From the NCBI GenBank assembly GCA_042090305.1, contig JBELJQ010000007.1:1-59641 (forward strand): a DNA stretch of 59,641 bases, written 5' to 3'. Under the pieces are notes generated by a model, which did no database searches, had not been told where the DNA came from, and saw only the letters and a program-made list of their open reading frames with translations. This DNA comes from TMED13 sp042090305 (lineage in GTDB: Bacteria; Pseudomonadota; Alphaproteobacteria; Methylaequorales; Methylaequoraceae). Every line of letters starts with the position of its first letter. Positions within the stretch are counted from its first letter, which is position 1. The position numbers and the translations under genes were made by a program. Shown here piece by piece: positions 34,339-44,196 of this stretch.

Positions 34339-35064
34339 ATGTTTAAAAAGAACTTATACGTAAAAAATAATTTGTCACCTTTTAAGATTAGTAGAACAAA
34401 AATCGATTTGTTTTTTGATTGCAAAAGATGCTTTTATTTAGACCAAAGGCTGGGTATTAAAAGACCGCATGGAACACCATTAGTAATTAATAATTTAATT
34501 GTAAAAAAATTTAAAACAAATATCCAAAAGCTAAGAGAAATCAAATCCGTTGTTCCTAGCTCTGAAAATTTGCTTTTAAATGGATTTATACCATATTTAA
34601 ATGAAAATTTATCAAAATGGACTGATCCTTTCAAAGGAATATCTACGCATGACAAAAAGTCTAATTTAAAAGTTTTTGCTAGTATCGATGATATTTGGAT
34701 AAATAACAATAAATGCTTTCCAGTTATAATAAAAAGTATTGCTAGAAATGAAGAAGAAATTGAAGAAAACATATGGCATGGATATACTCGTCAACTCTCA
34801 CTTTTATCTTTTTTACTTGAAAAAAATAAATTAGAAATTGGAAAATTTGGAATTATTGTAATGATTAATGCCTCTGATGATGTACAGTGCAATGATAGTC
34901 TTAGTTTAAATTTTTTTTTATTTAAAAGAGAGATAGATATTTCTTGGGTTTCCCAAACATTTATGGATATAAAAAATTTACTTGATAGTGATAAACTACC
35001 ACAAATATCAAATAGATGTAAATTCTGCAATTACTCAAGTAATGTTGGAAAGTTTAATGAATAA
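34339..35064 (+). CDS. PD-(D/E)XK nuclease-like protein with four-cysteine signature
   Basis: A 241-residue protein resembling the Cas4/RecB nuclease fold. ISRTKIDLFFDCKRCFYLDQRLG (about 17-39) matches the N-terminal helix of such proteins, SIDDIWIN (115-122) carries the metal-binding Asp, and FPVIIKSIAR (127-136) occupies the place of the (D/E)xK motif, keeping K132 but with Ile where the acid should be. Cys28, Cys31, Cys227 and Cys230 form two CxxC pairs, as expected for an Fe-S or zinc site. It overlaps the DNA ligase gene by eight bases. Nuclease activity is uncertain because of the missing acidic residue. Confidence 0.72.
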   Translation: MFKKNLYVKNNLSPFKISRTKIDLFFDCKRCFYLDQRLGIKRPHGTPLVINNLIVKKFKTNIQKLREIKSVVPSSENLLLNGFIPYLNENLSKWTDPFKGISTHDKKSNLKVFASIDDIWINNNKCFPVIIKSIARNEEEIEENIWHGYTRQLSLLSFLLEKNKLEIGKFGIIVMINASDDVQCNDSLSLNFFLFKREIDISWVSQTFMDIKNLLDSDKLPQISNRCKFCNYSSNVGKFNE

Positions 35065-36376
35065 TCATGTAATAATAAAGCAAATCGAATCTACTCGTGC
35101 ACGTCTTTCAAAAGAACAGATAATTTTAGAACAAATGCATATTGGTAATGATGTTTTATTCAAAGGTATGAATATGGCATATAACAAGTTACTAACGTTC
35201 GGTGTTAAAAAAATACCTTTATCGACAATATCAGGAAAAGGTATCACTTGGAATGAATTTGAGTTTTTAGCAAAAAGGCTTCTGGAAAGAGAACTGACAG
35301 GTCATGCCGCAAGAGATGAAATTCTAAAATTAATGAGTTGCTCTTATACTGATGAATGGAACTTCTTTTATAAAAGAATTTTACAAAAAGATATGCGATG
35401 TGGTTTATCAGAGAAAACAATTAATAATGTTGCAAAAAAAAATAATTTTGAGAAATATTTGATACCCGTTTTTTCCTGTCAATTAGCGCAAGATGTAGAA
35501 AATCATAAAAAAAAGATGTTAGGAAAAAAAATCATAGAAGTAAAACTAGATGGTGTTAGGGCTTTATCAATTCTTTATCCAAACGGAAAAGTTGACATTT
35601 TTAGCAGAAACGGCAAAGAGTTGAATAACTTTGAACACTTAAAGCAAATATTAGAAAGTTCAATAAAACAAGTTCCAATTAAAGAAGCCATCGTAATTGA
35701 CGGAGAAATTGTTTCAGATAATTTCCAAAAATTAATGAAACAAATTCATAGAAAGAATACCACCCAAAATAATGATGCAAATCTTTATTTGTTTGATATT
35801 CTCACATTCAAAAATTTTAAAAATGGAATTGAAAAAAAAACCTATAAAGAGCGTTCAAAAACTTTAATAGATTGGTATAAAAAATCGGTTATTGATAAAG
35901 AAATGATCAAAATTATTGAAAAAAAGTCCGTAAATCTTGACACTGAGGAAGGTGATAGAATTTTTAGTGAATTAAATAAAGAATCTATTATAAATGGTTA
36001 TGAAGGTATAATGATTAAAGATCCAGACTCATACTATGAATGTAAAAGGTCTACCACATGGCTTAAATCAAAGCCATTCATAGAAATTTCATTAACTGTT
36101 AAAGATTATGAGGAAGGAACTGGAAGAAATACCGGGAAGCTTGGTGCGCTAATTGCTGAAGGTGAGGATGATGGTAAATTCTTTAAACTTAATGTTGGTT
36201 CGGGGTTCACAGATCAGCAAAGAGAAGATTTTTGGGGTAGTAAGGAATCATTAATTGGTCAAGTCGTTGAAATTAGGGCAGATTCGATTTCTCAAAGTCA
36301 AGATGGTTCTCACTGGAGCTTAAGATTCCCAAGATTCAAAACATTTAGAGGGTTCTGTGTTAATGAAAAGATTTAA
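35057..36376 (+). CDS. ATP-dependent DNA ligase (phage T4/T7-like)
   Basis: The nucleotidyl-transfer motif EVKLDGVRA (K163 from the chosen start) is followed by FSRNGKE (motif III region), IDGEIV, YEGIMIKDP (motif IV) and TTWLKSKP (motif V), then an OB-fold C-terminal domain. The all-helical N-terminal part with TGHAARDEILKLM and RCGLSEKTIN recalls phage T4-type ligases. Bacteria normally replicate with NAD-dependent LigA, so this enzyme is probably for repair and may be of phage origin. The start ATG at 35057 overlaps the nuclease-like gene; ATG 35042 is an alternative. The product has 439 residues. Confidence 0.92.
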   Translation: MNNHVIIKQIESTRARLSKEQIILEQMHIGNDVLFKGMNMAYNKLLTFGVKKIPLSTISGKGITWNEFEFLAKRLLERELTGHAARDEILKLMSCSYTDEWNFFYKRILQKDMRCGLSEKTINNVAKKNNFEKYLIPVFSCQLAQDVENHKKKMLGKKIIEVKLDGVRALSILYPNGKVDIFSRNGKELNNFEHLKQILESSIKQVPIKEAIVIDGEIVSDNFQKLMKQIHRKNTTQNNDANLYLFDILTFKNFKNGIEKKTYKERSKTLIDWYKKSVIDKEMIKIIEKKSVNLDTEEGDRIFSELNKESIINGYEGIMIKDPDSYYECKRSTTWLKSKPFIEISLTVKDYEEGTGRNTGKLGALIAEGEDDGKFFKLNVGSGFTDQQREDFWGSKESLIGQVVEIRADSISQSQDGSHWSLRFPRFKTFRGFCVNEKI

Positions 36377-36839
36377 TTTATTGACTGTTATTTTACTTAC
36401 TCTTTCTCTTACCTCATCATGTGAGACGAATGATGATAGTAAATTAATTGGCGGACTCATTGGAGCTGCAGTGGGTGCTTACGTTGGTTCAGAGATAGGT
36501 TCAGGAGTTGGCAAAAGTATAACAACTATAATTGGTAGCACATTAGGATACTACTTAGGAACAAAAATTGCTAACATACTTAATGAAGATGAACAGAAAA
36601 GTTTTAATGAAAGTATTGAAAAAACGTTAAATGAACATGACGATCAAAATTCCAGTCAATGGATAAGTGAAAACAATCCCAATAAAAGAGGAATAATCAC
36701 TCCATTAAAGAGCTACTCACAAAATAATAAAGATTGTAGAGATTTCAAAAAGGTAATCCTTAATAATAAGGAAAGTGTTGAAGAAATATCTAAAGCTTGT
36801 AGAGACATCAACGGTAACTGGCAAGTCATCGAGGGTTAA
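36363..36839 (+). CDS. 17-kDa antigen-like lipoprotein (glycine zipper)
   Basis: A signal peptide with lipobox ends at Cys20 (LTSSC). A glycine-zipper segment follows (LIGGLIGAAVGAYVGSEIGSGVG), then a polar region and the C-terminal pattern CRDFKK...ACRDINGNWQVI, which matches the rickettsial 17-kDa surface antigen family found across alphaproteobacteria. It is expected in the outer membrane. The start ATG at 36363 lies inside the ligase gene's last codons, and the 3' end overlaps the convergent MMPL fragment by 14 bases. A relative is encoded at 58168-58632. Confidence 0.85.
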   Translation: MKRFNLLTVILLTLSLTSSCETNDDSKLIGGLIGAAVGAYVGSEIGSGVGKSITTIIGSTLGYYLGTKIANILNEDEQKSFNESIEKTLNEHDDQNSSQWISENNPNKRGIITPLKSYSQNNKDCRDFKKVILNNKESVEEISKACRDINGNWQVIEG

Positions 36840-38190
36840 TTTTTAATGTAATCAATGGTAGAAATATAAGCGATGAAATTAGAGTTGTTGACAAACTTAG
36901 AAAAAGTAACAGTCCCATCGATGATGTGCCATCATGTGATGAGAAATAAAGAGTGCCAAATGATGCTATGGTTGTAAGTGCGCTGCACAAAATTGCTAAA
37001 GGAGTATTAGAACTAAAAACTCGTTTTAGATCCTTTGTCTCTGACAAACGACTTACAAAATAAATAGGATATGATATTCCCAAACTGAATAATAGCGGTA
37101 AAGATATCATATTTGCGAAATTTAAATTTATATTAAATAATATCATTAAGAAGATTAATAGAACCAATGCTACAAACAATGATGATATACATATGACAAC
37201 TTTTTTATAATCTCTGAATATTAATGTTAAAAAAACTAATGTAAATATAAAGGAAATAGTAAAAGCAAAAATAAAAGAGCTTATAACGACTTTACCAGCC
37301 TCGATTTGAATAACAGGCATACCAGTAGCATTCGGAAATACAGATTTGACGCTAGAAACAAATTCTTCAAGATTTCTGTTTATTTTAACATCTTTAGATG
37401 GTAAAACTTCAACTCTTTTTACACCTTCAGTGGATTCGTACCTTTTTTTGTAATAATCTGGTATTTCATTAGTTTTAAATTTTGGCTTATCTCCGAGACT
37501 AACAATAAAATCAATAACTTCGTTAAAATCTTTAAAGAGTATATTTTCTATTTCTTTTGCGCTAGTTTTGTTAATTTGACTTTTTGATAACTCATCAATT
37601 AGTTTATCGCTAATATCTGATAAATTTTGATTGTCTGAATACTTAATTCTATCAAGTAAATTCTTTAGCCTTTCAATCTCTTGAATATCTGAAAAAAATA
37701 TATCAGACTTATTTGAACTAAACAAAATTTTTAAGTAGTCTAAATTATCAGATTGATAATTTTCTAATAAATTATCTAATGATTTAATACTTTTTACATT
37801 TTCATCACTTAAAATTTTTTTTATTTTATCATTAGGGAAGTCATTATCTGACAAAATAGATATCACATAATCAGAAGTTGGATTTTTTTCAATTAATTCT
37901 TTAGCTAGTACTACAGATTGCAAATCTTGATCTTTTAATTTTAATGCATCTGAATCAAAGGTTAGTGATTTAAAGTAATAAAAATCAAATATTGTGATTA
38001 TAAAAATTCCAGAAAGTATTAAATAACGATATTTGTTTATTAATCTATAAAAAATATTCCAGTCGTAGTTTTTAATATTTTCTTCAATTCCAAACTGATT
38101 TTTATTTTTTGAGATAAGAAGAAATGATGGTAACAAGAAAATATTTACCAATAATCCTGTTAAAAGTCCTATCGCAGAAATAATCCCCAA
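36826..38190 (-). pseudogene. MMPL/RND transporter, C-terminal fragment (frameshifted)
   Basis: This frame encodes the second half of an RND-type (MMPL, HpnN-like) exporter: a periplasmic domain (about residues 75-290) and six membrane helices near the C-terminus, ending LISSLIFLPLITLKINPR. Its first in-frame ATG at 38190 starts mid-helix, and the same frame stays open upstream through the gap to 38308, joining smoothly to the N-terminal half at 38292-39311 if one A is added to a ten-A tract. Either a sequencing error, a real loss-of-function, or a gene read by transcript slippage; it is therefore listed as broken. Confidence 0.8.
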
Positions 38191-38291
38191 TTCAGATAAA
38201 CCTACGTAACTCGTAGGAATAAATGATAAAAATCCAATAATTGATGGTATCGCTGCAATTGTGATTGTCTTAGATATAGTTTGAATACTAC

Positions 38292-39311
38292 TTATAAAAT
38301 GTGATGATTTTTTTTTTCAAGTATTCTTAAGTAAACCTGAATACCAAAGTCAACAGAAATTCCTATAAAAAGAACTGCAAAAGCAACTGAAATTAAATTC
38401 AAAGAACCAACAACTAAAGTAGTAAGCCCTGTGGTAATTATAAGCCCGATAAAAATAGATAAAGTTAAAAAAATAATTAATTTGATTCTTCTAAAAGCAA
38501 AAAAAAGTATCAGGCTTACAAGAATTATACTTAAAACTCCACTAAATATTGCTCCAGATGAAACTGATTTTAATTCTTCATGATCTATTACCAAACCTCC
38601 AGTGAAAGATAGAGCTATATTTGAGTCATTGTATTCCTTACTCAATGAATTTAAGAAATTATAAAATTTGGTAAAACCATATCTTTCTAAGTGATTTTCA
38701 TTCAGTGAAATTAAAATAAATATTTCATTTAAATCCCTATCTAATAGTGATTTCCATTCAACATTTTTTTTATCTTCTAGAGATTTAAGAAATATTTCAA
38801 AAATTTTTTCTAAGTCCCTAATTGAGTTCAATTTTTCACTTTTTATTAAAAGCTCAATAAAATCATTGAAACCTTTAATTTTAGGATTGTCATTTATTTC
38901 AGAGAGAAAAGGTTGAAATTTATATAATTCATCAACGAAATTTTCCTTTTGTTCTTCATTTAACAGTAAAAAAAAGTTTTCTCTAAAGAATTCATCAAAA
39001 TTTGGTGAATAAAAAAAATCTATCTCTTTTTTATTTTCAAGTTTCTGGTTTATTTCTTCATACACTAATTTAATTTTGTCAGTATTTTCTGATTTTATTC
39101 TTATTAAAATATTATTTGAAAGTATTTGGAATTGCTTATTTAATTCTCTTTGGTTCTTCTTAAATTCTAAATTATTATCAATTAATGAATCAGTTGATGT
39201 GTTTATTTTTAGATTTTCAATTGAAAAGTATAATGAAAATATCGATATAAAAACAAATGAGGAGATAATTTTATAGGGATTTAAAAATATTTTTTCGAAT
39301 AATTTTGCCAT
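38292..39311 (-). pseudogene. MMPL/RND transporter, N-terminal fragment (frameshifted)
   Basis: This first half has one N-terminal helix (about residues 12-30), a large periplasmic domain and the first helical bundle, with GISVDFGIQVYLRILEKK at its end. That motif (GxxxDFGI) is the conserved proton-relay region of MMPL transporters. The frame then runs off into NHHIL and a stop just after the A10 tract at 38317-38308 (coding strand). Together with the C-terminal half it would give about 828 residues, the family's normal length. Substrate is unknown; hopanoid or lipid export is typical of relatives. Confidence 0.8.
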
Positions 39312-39353
39312 TATTATTGCACTAAGTTAACCTTTACTATAATAGAATTATAT

Positions 39354-39548
39354 ATGGATTTGTATATTGATAAAATAATTGAAAAAGTTTCAGATAAAGA
39401 TTTATGTAAAACTCAATATAAAATTGTTAAACTTAAAACTATTAGTGGTAACCTCCATGCAGTAATAACTCCAATTGAAGATAAAAATTCTGAAATCCTA
39501 GTTGCATTATCAGTAATACAAGATAAAAATGAATTTAAGATATTATAA
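39354..39548 (+). CDS. Hypothetical small protein (64 aa)
   Basis: Unrecognised. A charged protein with a beta-rich pattern (KIVKLKTISGNLHAVITPI) and no signal or membrane segment. It lies seven bases upstream of the SRPBCC gene on the same strand and has an ATG start 42 bases from the divergent transporter gene. Its real-gene status rests on this operon-like position only. Confidence 0.45.
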   Translation: MDLYIDKIIEKVSDKDLCKTQYKIVKLKTISGNLHAVITPIEDKNSEILVALSVIQDKNEFKIL

Positions 39549-39567
39549 AGGATAAATGGAGCGATTT

Positions 39568-40092
39568 ATGTTTAAAAGTTTATTGACTATTTTTGTATTT
39601 ATGTTTGTATTTGACATTGCCCTATCACACGGTCCATCTAGACAAAAAGTATCTTTAACCATCGACATAAATGCACCAGCTGAGAAAGTTTGGCAAATAA
39701 TATCAAATTTTCAAGAATTTAAATGGAATGCCGGTGTTAAGGAATCAAAAACAAATAGTAATGAAGTGGGGTCAGAAAGAGTAATAAATTTTAAGGATGG
39801 CGGAACGATTAAGCAAAAACTTGAGAAGGTCAATCCTGAAAAAATGATGGTTAGTTGGAGAGTGATAGAAACGGATAATAAGGTTTTACCAGTAAATAGT
39901 TATGCCTCAAAACTTTTTGTAAAGGCTGATGGAGATAACAAAACTTCTGTAACTTATAAATCTGGTTTCTATAGAGGTTTTATGGGTAATGATCCACCTC
40001 CGGAATTAAATGATGAAAACTCAAAGAAAAAAGTCCAAGAATTTATAGAAGGTAATTTAAAGGGTCTTAAAAAAATTGCTGAAAGTAATTAG
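39568..40092 (+). CDS. Exported SRPBCC (MxaD-like) protein
   Basis: A signal peptide (about residues 1-19) precedes HGPSRQKVSLTIDINAPAEKVWQII, a START/SRPBCC-fold lipid- or ligand-binding domain (about 25-170). The HGPSRQ segment and periplasmic location are reminiscent of MxaD, a protein of the methanol-oxidation cluster. I prefer the ATG at 39568, preceded by GGAG at six bases; ATG at 39556 is the alternative. The TTG start of the following beta-propeller gene lies inside its end. No PQQ dehydrogenase is present in the window. Confidence 0.75.
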   Translation: MFKSLLTIFVFMFVFDIALSHGPSRQKVSLTIDINAPAEKVWQIISNFQEFKWNAGVKESKTNSNEVGSERVINFKDGGTIKQKLEKVNPEKMMVSWRVIETDNKVLPVNSYASKLFVKADGDNKTSVTYKSGFYRGFMGNDPPPELNDENSKKKVQEFIEGNLKGLKKIAESN

Positions 40093-41029
40093 TTTTCTTT
40101 TACTAACTTTTTTTAAATTTAATTTATTACAATCTGAATCAACAGACTCATTCGCTTTCATAACAAATCAAGAGAGCAACAAACTAGATATCATAAACTT
40201 AAAAACAAGAACAAAAGTTGATGAAATTGAAATTGGACTTAATCCCGCAGGCATATCGCTAAATAAAAAAAAGGGTATTATTTTTACGAGTAATCCAGGA
40301 AGTAATAACATTTCAGAATTCACTAGATCAAATAATGTAATCAATAAAATAAAATCTGGAAAAAGTCCCTTGGGATTATTTTATTCAATTAATAAAAAAC
40401 TTGTAGTTAGCAATTGGTACGATAATCAAATAACGATTATTGATACAAGTAATAAAAAAATAATTAAAGAAGTAGATGTTGGGAAGTCTCCTGCTGGAGT
40501 TTATTTATCTGAAAATAACACAAAAATTTTTGTTGCTAATAGAGAAGACAACAATGTTACTGTTTTAGATAGCGAAAATTTTAAATTTATAAGAAATATT
40601 ACAGTAGAAAAAGCCCCTTTTGGTGTTTTTTCAAATGAGGATATTGATTTTCTAGTTGTAACTAATGTTCAGTCAAACTCCATATCAATAATCGATAAAA
40701 AATCATTGGAGATAATCAAAAATATAAAAGTTGGAAAGTGGCCATATTATGCTGCATTCGATAATAATAAAAAAAAACTATATGTTACCAATCAACGGTC
40801 AGATAGTATTTCAGTAATTGACATGAATACATATAAAAATATTAAAACTTTGGATGATATATGTGAGTATCCAGAAGGGATAGATATAAGTTATAATGAA
40901 AATTTATTAGTTGTTGCTTGTTGGTTTGAAGATAATATTATCTTACTAGATCTAGATTCACTCGAAGAAATAAAAAGAATTCAGACATCGGGAGGACCTA
41001 GAGCATTTGGAAACTTTATTTTAGAGTAA
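40076..41029 (+). CDS. Exported YncE-like beta-propeller protein
   Basis: A signal peptide (about residues 1-20) is followed by six or seven repeats of roughly 42 residues with the pattern 'I-I-D-T/K...K-I-K-x-I-x-V-G-x-x-P-x-G' (for example TIIDTSNKKIIKEVDVGKSP and SIIDKKSLEIIKNIKVGKWP), the YVTN-type beta-propeller. Start codon is TTG at 40076, overlapping the SRPBCC gene by 17 bases. Such proteins often accompany PQQ-dependent alcohol oxidation with an MxaD-like partner; that is the only functional hint. Confidence 0.8.
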   Translation: MLKVISFLLLTFFKFNLLQSESTDSFAFITNQESNKLDIINLKTRTKVDEIEIGLNPAGISLNKKKGIIFTSNPGSNNISEFTRSNNVINKIKSGKSPLGLFYSINKKLVVSNWYDNQITIIDTSNKKIIKEVDVGKSPAGVYLSENNTKIFVANREDNNVTVLDSENFKFIRNITVEKAPFGVFSNEDIDFLVVTNVQSNSISIIDKKSLEIIKNIKVGKWPYYAAFDNNKKKLYVTNQRSDSISVIDMNTYKNIKTLDDICEYPEGIDISYNENLLVVACWFEDNIILLDLDSLEEIKRIQTSGGPRAFGNFILE

Positions 41030-41030
41030 A

Positions 41031-42995
41031 ATGAAAAAATCAGATATCAAAAAACTCAAACAGATGGCTAATGCCATTAGAGCATTGTCAATCGATGCTA
41101 TTGAAAATGCAAATTCAGGTCATCCTGGATTACCCTTAGGTATGGCAGACGTAGCCACTACTTTGTTTTCCAAGTTTCTTAAAATAGATCCTAGCAAACC
41201 AAAATGGTCTAATAGAGACAGATTTGTTTTATCAGCTGGTCATGGTTCTATGTTACTCTATGCTTTATCTTATTTACTGGGATATAAGGATTGTACACTT
41301 AATCAAATAAAAAACTTTCGGCAACTCGGAAGTAAAACTGCTGGGCATCCTGAGTTCGGTCTGCTAAAGAGTATTGAAACAACCACAGGACCTCTTGGTC
41401 AAGGACTTGCAAACGCTGTAGGAATGGCTATTGCAGAAAAAATACTTAACCATAAGTATAAAACGTTAATAGACCATCGAACCTGGGTTATAGCAGGTGA
41501 TGGTTGTTTAATGGAAGGTATTTCTCAAGAGTCTATATCCTTAGCAGGACATTTGAAACTTAGTAAACTGGTGGTATTTTTCGATGACAACAATATATCA
41601 ATTGACGGACCTACAAATATTACTTGCTCTGATAATCAAAAAAAGAGATTTGAAGCTTCAAATTGGAATACTATGTCAATAAACGGGCATGATTTTGAAG
41701 AAATTTCTAATGCAATTGATAAAGTAAAAAAATCTAAGAAACCCTCATTAATTATATGTAAAACAATTATTGGTTACGGTTCACCTAATAAATCTGGTAA
41801 AGAAAGCTGTCATGGTTCACCACTAGGCATTAGTGAAGCAATATTAACAAAAAAAAATTTGAATTGGCCATTTAAAAAATTTGATATCCCAAAAAGTATC
41901 AAAAAAGACTGGGAAGTAATCTCAAAAAAAGGTGCAAAAAAAAGACTTTTGTGGGAAAGAAAGTTAAGAAAATCTAAATTAAAAAAACAATTTATTAATC
42001 AAATGACTGACAAAAGATTCATAAGAGATAATGATACGACTCAATTTCTTAAAAATATTATTAAGTTGCAAAAGTCAGAAGCAACTAGAAAGTCATCCTT
42101 GAATTCTCTTGAATTTTTTTCAAAAAAAATTGATAATCTTTTAGGAGGCTCTGCTGACCTTACAGGTTCAAATTTAACGAAAGTAAATTCGTCATTTACT
42201 ACGGGAAAAAATACAAATTATATTCATTATGGTGTTAGAGAACATTTAATGGCTGCAGCAATGAATGGAATAGCTGTACACGGTGGATTTATACCTTATG
42301 GTGGAACTTTTCTAGTTTTTTCAGATTATTGTAAAAATTCAATAAGATTATCAGCTATGATGAAGCAAAGAGTTATATATGTTTTTACTCATGACTCTAT
42401 TGGATTAGGTGAGGATGGACCTACTCATCAACCAATCGAGCATTTAGTTAGTCTTAGAACAATCCCAAATCTAAATGTTTTTAGACCGTGCGATCAAATA
42501 GAAACATTTGAAGCCTGGGAAATTGCCCTAAACACTAAATCAACTCCTAGTGTTTTAGCCTTATCAAGGCAAAACCTACCTCTTGTCAGAAAAGATTTTA
42601 GGGAGAACAAGTCTATAAAGGGAGCTTATCTCGTAAATAAATCAGCAAATGCTAAAATCTCATTAATCGCAAGCGGTTCGGAAGTTGAGACTGCATTGAG
42701 TGTAAAATCGATGTTACTAAAAAGAAATATTGTTGCAAATGTAGTGTCGATACCCTGTTCAAGACTATTTGATTTACAAACCGAGAACTATAAGAATAAT
42801 ATTTTAGGTGATAAACCCAAAGTAATTATTGAAGCAGGATCTACTCTTGGTTGGTATAAGTATATACAAAAGAACGATATGATATTTGGTGTTGACTCTT
42901 TTGGAGAATCAGGAAAAGGTAAAGAGTTATTTAACTTTTTTGGTATTGAGGCTAAGAACATTTTTGATAAAATTAATAAAAAGTACTTTAAATGA
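41031..42995 (+). CDS. tkt: Transketolase
   Basis: Thiamine-diphosphate enzyme of the pentose phosphate pathway (and Calvin cycle where present). ANSGHPGLPLGMAD near the N-terminus, the TTGPLGQGLANAVG segment, the ThDP motif GDGCLMEG...N and HDSIGLGEDGPTHQPIEHL are all present. The length (654 aa) is standard. It overlaps pgk by four bases, so the tkt-pgk-fba-rpe order forms one sugar-phosphate operon. Confidence 0.96.
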   Translation: MKKSDIKKLKQMANAIRALSIDAIENANSGHPGLPLGMADVATTLFSKFLKIDPSKPKWSNRDRFVLSAGHGSMLLYALSYLLGYKDCTLNQIKNFRQLGSKTAGHPEFGLLKSIETTTGPLGQGLANAVGMAIAEKILNHKYKTLIDHRTWVIAGDGCLMEGISQESISLAGHLKLSKLVVFFDDNNISIDGPTNITCSDNQKKRFEASNWNTMSINGHDFEEISNAIDKVKKSKKPSLIICKTIIGYGSPNKSGKESCHGSPLGISEAILTKKNLNWPFKKFDIPKSIKKDWEVISKKGAKKRLLWERKLRKSKLKKQFINQMTDKRFIRDNDTTQFLKNIIKLQKSEATRKSSLNSLEFFSKKIDNLLGGSADLTGSNLTKVNSSFTTGKNTNYIHYGVREHLMAAAMNGIAVHGGFIPYGGTFLVFSDYCKNSIRLSAMMKQRVIYVFTHDSIGLGEDGPTHQPIEHLVSLRTIPNLNVFRPCDQIETFEAWEIALNTKSTPSVLALSRQNLPLVRKDFRENKSIKGAYLVNKSANAKISLIASGSEVETALSVKSMLLKRNIVANVVSIPCSRLFDLQTENYKNNILGDKPKVIIEAGSTLGWYKYIQKNDMIFGVDSFGESGKGKELFNFFGIEAKNIFDKINKKYFK

Positions 42996-44188
42996 TAACA
43001 TTAAAAAAAAAATTCTCCGATTCATTTAATTTTTTATACAATAAAAAAGCTTTAGTTCGAGTGGACTTAAATGTTCCAATGAAAAACGGCGAGGTTGATG
43101 ATAACACAAGGCTCACACGAATAATTCCAACCTTACAAACACTGTTCGAAAAGAAAGCAAAAGTAATTCTAATTTCTCATTTTGGAAGACCCGACGGTAA
43201 ATGGGATACTCAGTACTCTTTGAAAAATATATGCAATGAATTATCTATACTTCTTAAAGATGAAATAAAGTTTGTTGATAAAAATATACATAATATCAGT
43301 AATACTGAACTTGAAGACTTATTTAACGACTATAATTTTATTCTACTAGAAAATATTAGATTTTATCCCGAAGAAAAAAAATGTGATGATAAATTTATAA
43401 AAAAATTATGTAGTCTCGGAGATCTATTTATCAATGAGTGTTTTTCTGGATGTCATCGAGATCATGCATCCATATCAGGTCTTCCAAAATATCTTCCTTC
43501 ATTTCCAGGCAAATTGTTAGAGGATGAAATTGTAAACTTAAAAAATCTTATTTTATCATCAGAAAGTGCTCAAAATTTAGCAATTTTAGGTGGAGCAAAA
43601 ATCTCTACCAAGTTAAAAATAATCGAGTTCTATGCAAATAATTATTCTAAGGTTTTAATCGGTGGAGCTATGGCAAATACCTTTCTGAATGCTGCTGGTA
43701 TCGAAATTGGCGAATCTCTTTACGAAAAAAGAATGTTGAAAACTGCTGAAGAAATATTGGATACATTTCCAGTAAAAATTGTTTTACCTAGTGATGTTGT
43801 TGTTACTGTTAAAAAAGATCCTACAAGAACATTTATAAAGAAAATATCTGATGTGGAAAAAAATGATTTAATTATGGATATTGGACCACAAACAAGAATG
43901 ATATTTTACAATGAAATTTTAGAATCTGATAATTTACTTTGGAATGGACCACTAGGTTTTTTTGAAAAAAAACCATTTGATGCCGGGACAAATTACGTTC
44001 TCAATGCAGTTAAAAATAATAAAAATAAAAAATTCTTTTCTGTCGCTGGGGGAGGTGATACTATATCCATGATTAGAAAGGCTAATACTTATGATAGCTT
44101 TTCCTTTATATCTACTGGTGGAGGTGCCTTCCTAGAGTTTATACAACGAGGAAACTTCTTACCAGGCTTAAGTAGTCTTAACAACTAA
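42992..44188 (+). CDS. pgk: Phosphoglycerate kinase
   Basis: Glycolytic ATP-forming kinase of 398 residues. RVDLNVPMKNGEV (substrate-binding start), LISHFGRPDG, the NECFSGCHRDHASI stretch, ILGGAKISTKLKI, LWNGPLGFFE and the C-terminal GGGDT and STGGGAFLEF (nucleotide binding) are all visible. It sits between tkt and fba. In many alphaproteobacteria gap lies just before pgk; here the two genes touch and gap is absent from the window. Confidence 0.97.
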   Translation: MITLKKKFSDSFNFLYNKKALVRVDLNVPMKNGEVDDNTRLTRIIPTLQTLFEKKAKVILISHFGRPDGKWDTQYSLKNICNELSILLKDEIKFVDKNIHNISNTELEDLFNDYNFILLENIRFYPEEKKCDDKFIKKLCSLGDLFINECFSGCHRDHASISGLPKYLPSFPGKLLEDEIVNLKNLILSSESAQNLAILGGAKISTKLKIIEFYANNYSKVLIGGAMANTFLNAAGIEIGESLYEKRMLKTAEEILDTFPVKIVLPSDVVVTVKKDPTRTFIKKISDVEKNDLIMDIGPQTRMIFYNEILESDNLLWNGPLGFFEKKPFDAGTNYVLNAVKNNKNKKFFSVAGGGDTISMIRKANTYDSFSFISTGGGAFLEFIQRGNFLPGLSSLNN

Positions 44189-44196
44189 TTTGAACT

